Assembly (NCBI GenBank): GCA_036524775.1
Contig: DATDBO010000052.1
Coordinates: 1-13,158, forward strand
Origin: VRUE01 sp036524775
Lineage (GTDB): Bacteria > Actinomycetota > Thermoleophilia > Solirubrobacterales > 70-9
Reading direction: 5' to 3'
DNA: 13,158 nt
Below, piece by piece: positions 12,746-13,158 of the stretch. The position numbers and the translations under genes were made by a program. Each line of letters opens with the position of its first letter. Within the stretch, counting starts at the first letter, position 1. The notes below the pieces were generated by a model. That model saw only the letters and a list, made by a program, of their open reading frames with translations, was not told where the DNA came from and did not search any database.

Positions 12746-13158
12746 AGGTCGCCGTGCTCAAGGGCGGCCGCTCGCTCGAGCGCGGCGTCTCGCTGCGCTC
12801 CGGCGCCCGGGTCGAGGACGCGCTCGAGCGGCTCGGCCACGAAGTCGTCTCGATCGACGCCGGCGGCGACTTGGTCAAGCGGCTCGACGAGGCACGGCCC
12901 GACGTCGCCTTCGTCGCCATGCACGGCCTCGGCGGCGAGGACGGCACCGTGCAGGAGCTGCTCGAGATCCTCGGCGTTCCCTTCACCGGTCCCGGCGTCG
13001 CCGCCTGCGCCCGCAGCATGGACAAGGTCTGGGCCAAGCACGACCTGCGCGGGGCCGGCGTGCCCACCCCGGACTGGTTCGCCTTCAACGAGACCGCCTT
13101 CCGCGAGCTCGGCGCCGCCGACGCGCTCAGCGGCCTCGAGGAGCGGCTCGGCTTCCCG
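12742..13158 (+). CDS. ddl: D-alanine-D-alanine ligase, N-terminal part (runs off right edge)
   Basis: The ATP-dependent ligase makes D-Ala-D-Ala for peptidoglycan cross-linking in the cytosol. The 139 residues seen are the N-terminal substrate-binding domain and the start of the central domain: LKGGRSLERGVSLRSG (7-22) matches the Ddl GG-S-ER-VSL-SG motif, HGLGGEDGTVQELLE matches HG-xGEDG, and GVPFTGPGVAACARSMDK followed by GVPTPDW matches the G-PYTGxG...MDK...G-P-P block. The ATP-grasp catalytic residues lie beyond the edge. The start is TTG, overlapping the aminotransferase stop by four bases, with GAGGG six bases upstream. This is not an isolated fragment: the frame is open to the last base. 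Confidence 0.93.
   Translation, partial: MKVAVLKGGRSLERGVSLRSGARVEDALERLGHEVVSIDAGGDLVKRLDEARPDVAFVAMHGLGGEDGTVQELLEILGVPFTGPGVAACARSMDKVWAKHDLRGAGVPTPDWFAFNETAFRELGAADALSGLEERLGFP

Overview
The window is a 13.2-kb stretch of gene-dense, very GC-rich bacterial chromosome. The base composition, the -10 hexamers of the form TANNNT placed 6-9 bases before start codons (leaderless style) and the gene types suggest a deep-branching actinobacterium, probably of the Thermoleophilia/Solirubrobacterales kind. That placement is an inference from style, not from a marker gene. No rRNA, tRNA, CRISPR array, transposase or phage gene was seen, and no gap between genes exceeds about 210 bases.

Left block (1-2743, minus strand): a tightly overlapping tetrapyrrole operon, in transcription order hemB (porphobilinogen synthase), a fused two-domain AsnC/Lrp-type siroheme decarboxylase (AhbA/AhbB or NirD/NirL type), then hemL (glutamate-1-semialdehyde aminomutase), which runs off the left edge. 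The first and third make early haem precursors. The middle gene implies that sirohaem is diverted towards haem b or haem d1.

Centre-left (2950-5007, plus): an ABC exporter of one ATPase and one ABC-2 type permease, divergent from hemB. Next is a Vps62-domain protein on the minus strand (5030-5743), divergent from a YmdB-type metallophosphoesterase (5763-6533, plus). A self-inhibited Fic AMP-transferase (6530-7738, minus) converges on the phosphoesterase.

Centre-right (7761-11340, minus): a run of a small membrane protein, a type I phosphodiesterase/nucleotide pyrophosphatase, and a multi-spanning GT-C-like membrane protein with an N-terminal PepSY-like domain. Right end (11363-13158, plus): a fold-type I PLP aminotransferase translationally coupled to a partial D-alanine-D-alanine ligase. 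The small membrane protein and the aminotransferase diverge from a 22-bp intergenic region that carries two overlapping -10 boxes.

The most unusual feature is a pair of about 130-bp dispersed elements (2761-2897 and 9278-9403, opposite orientation). Their inner core is clearly related. Each is closed by a perfect 20-bp inverted repeat whose sequence differs between copies at about 9 positions, yet every difference is compensated on the opposite arm. The inner stems covary too. This looks like an undescribed structured repeat family. One copy lies between the hemB and ABC-transporter promoters. The other spans the ribosome-binding site and start codon of the membrane glycosyltransferase-like gene and encodes its first ~38 residues.
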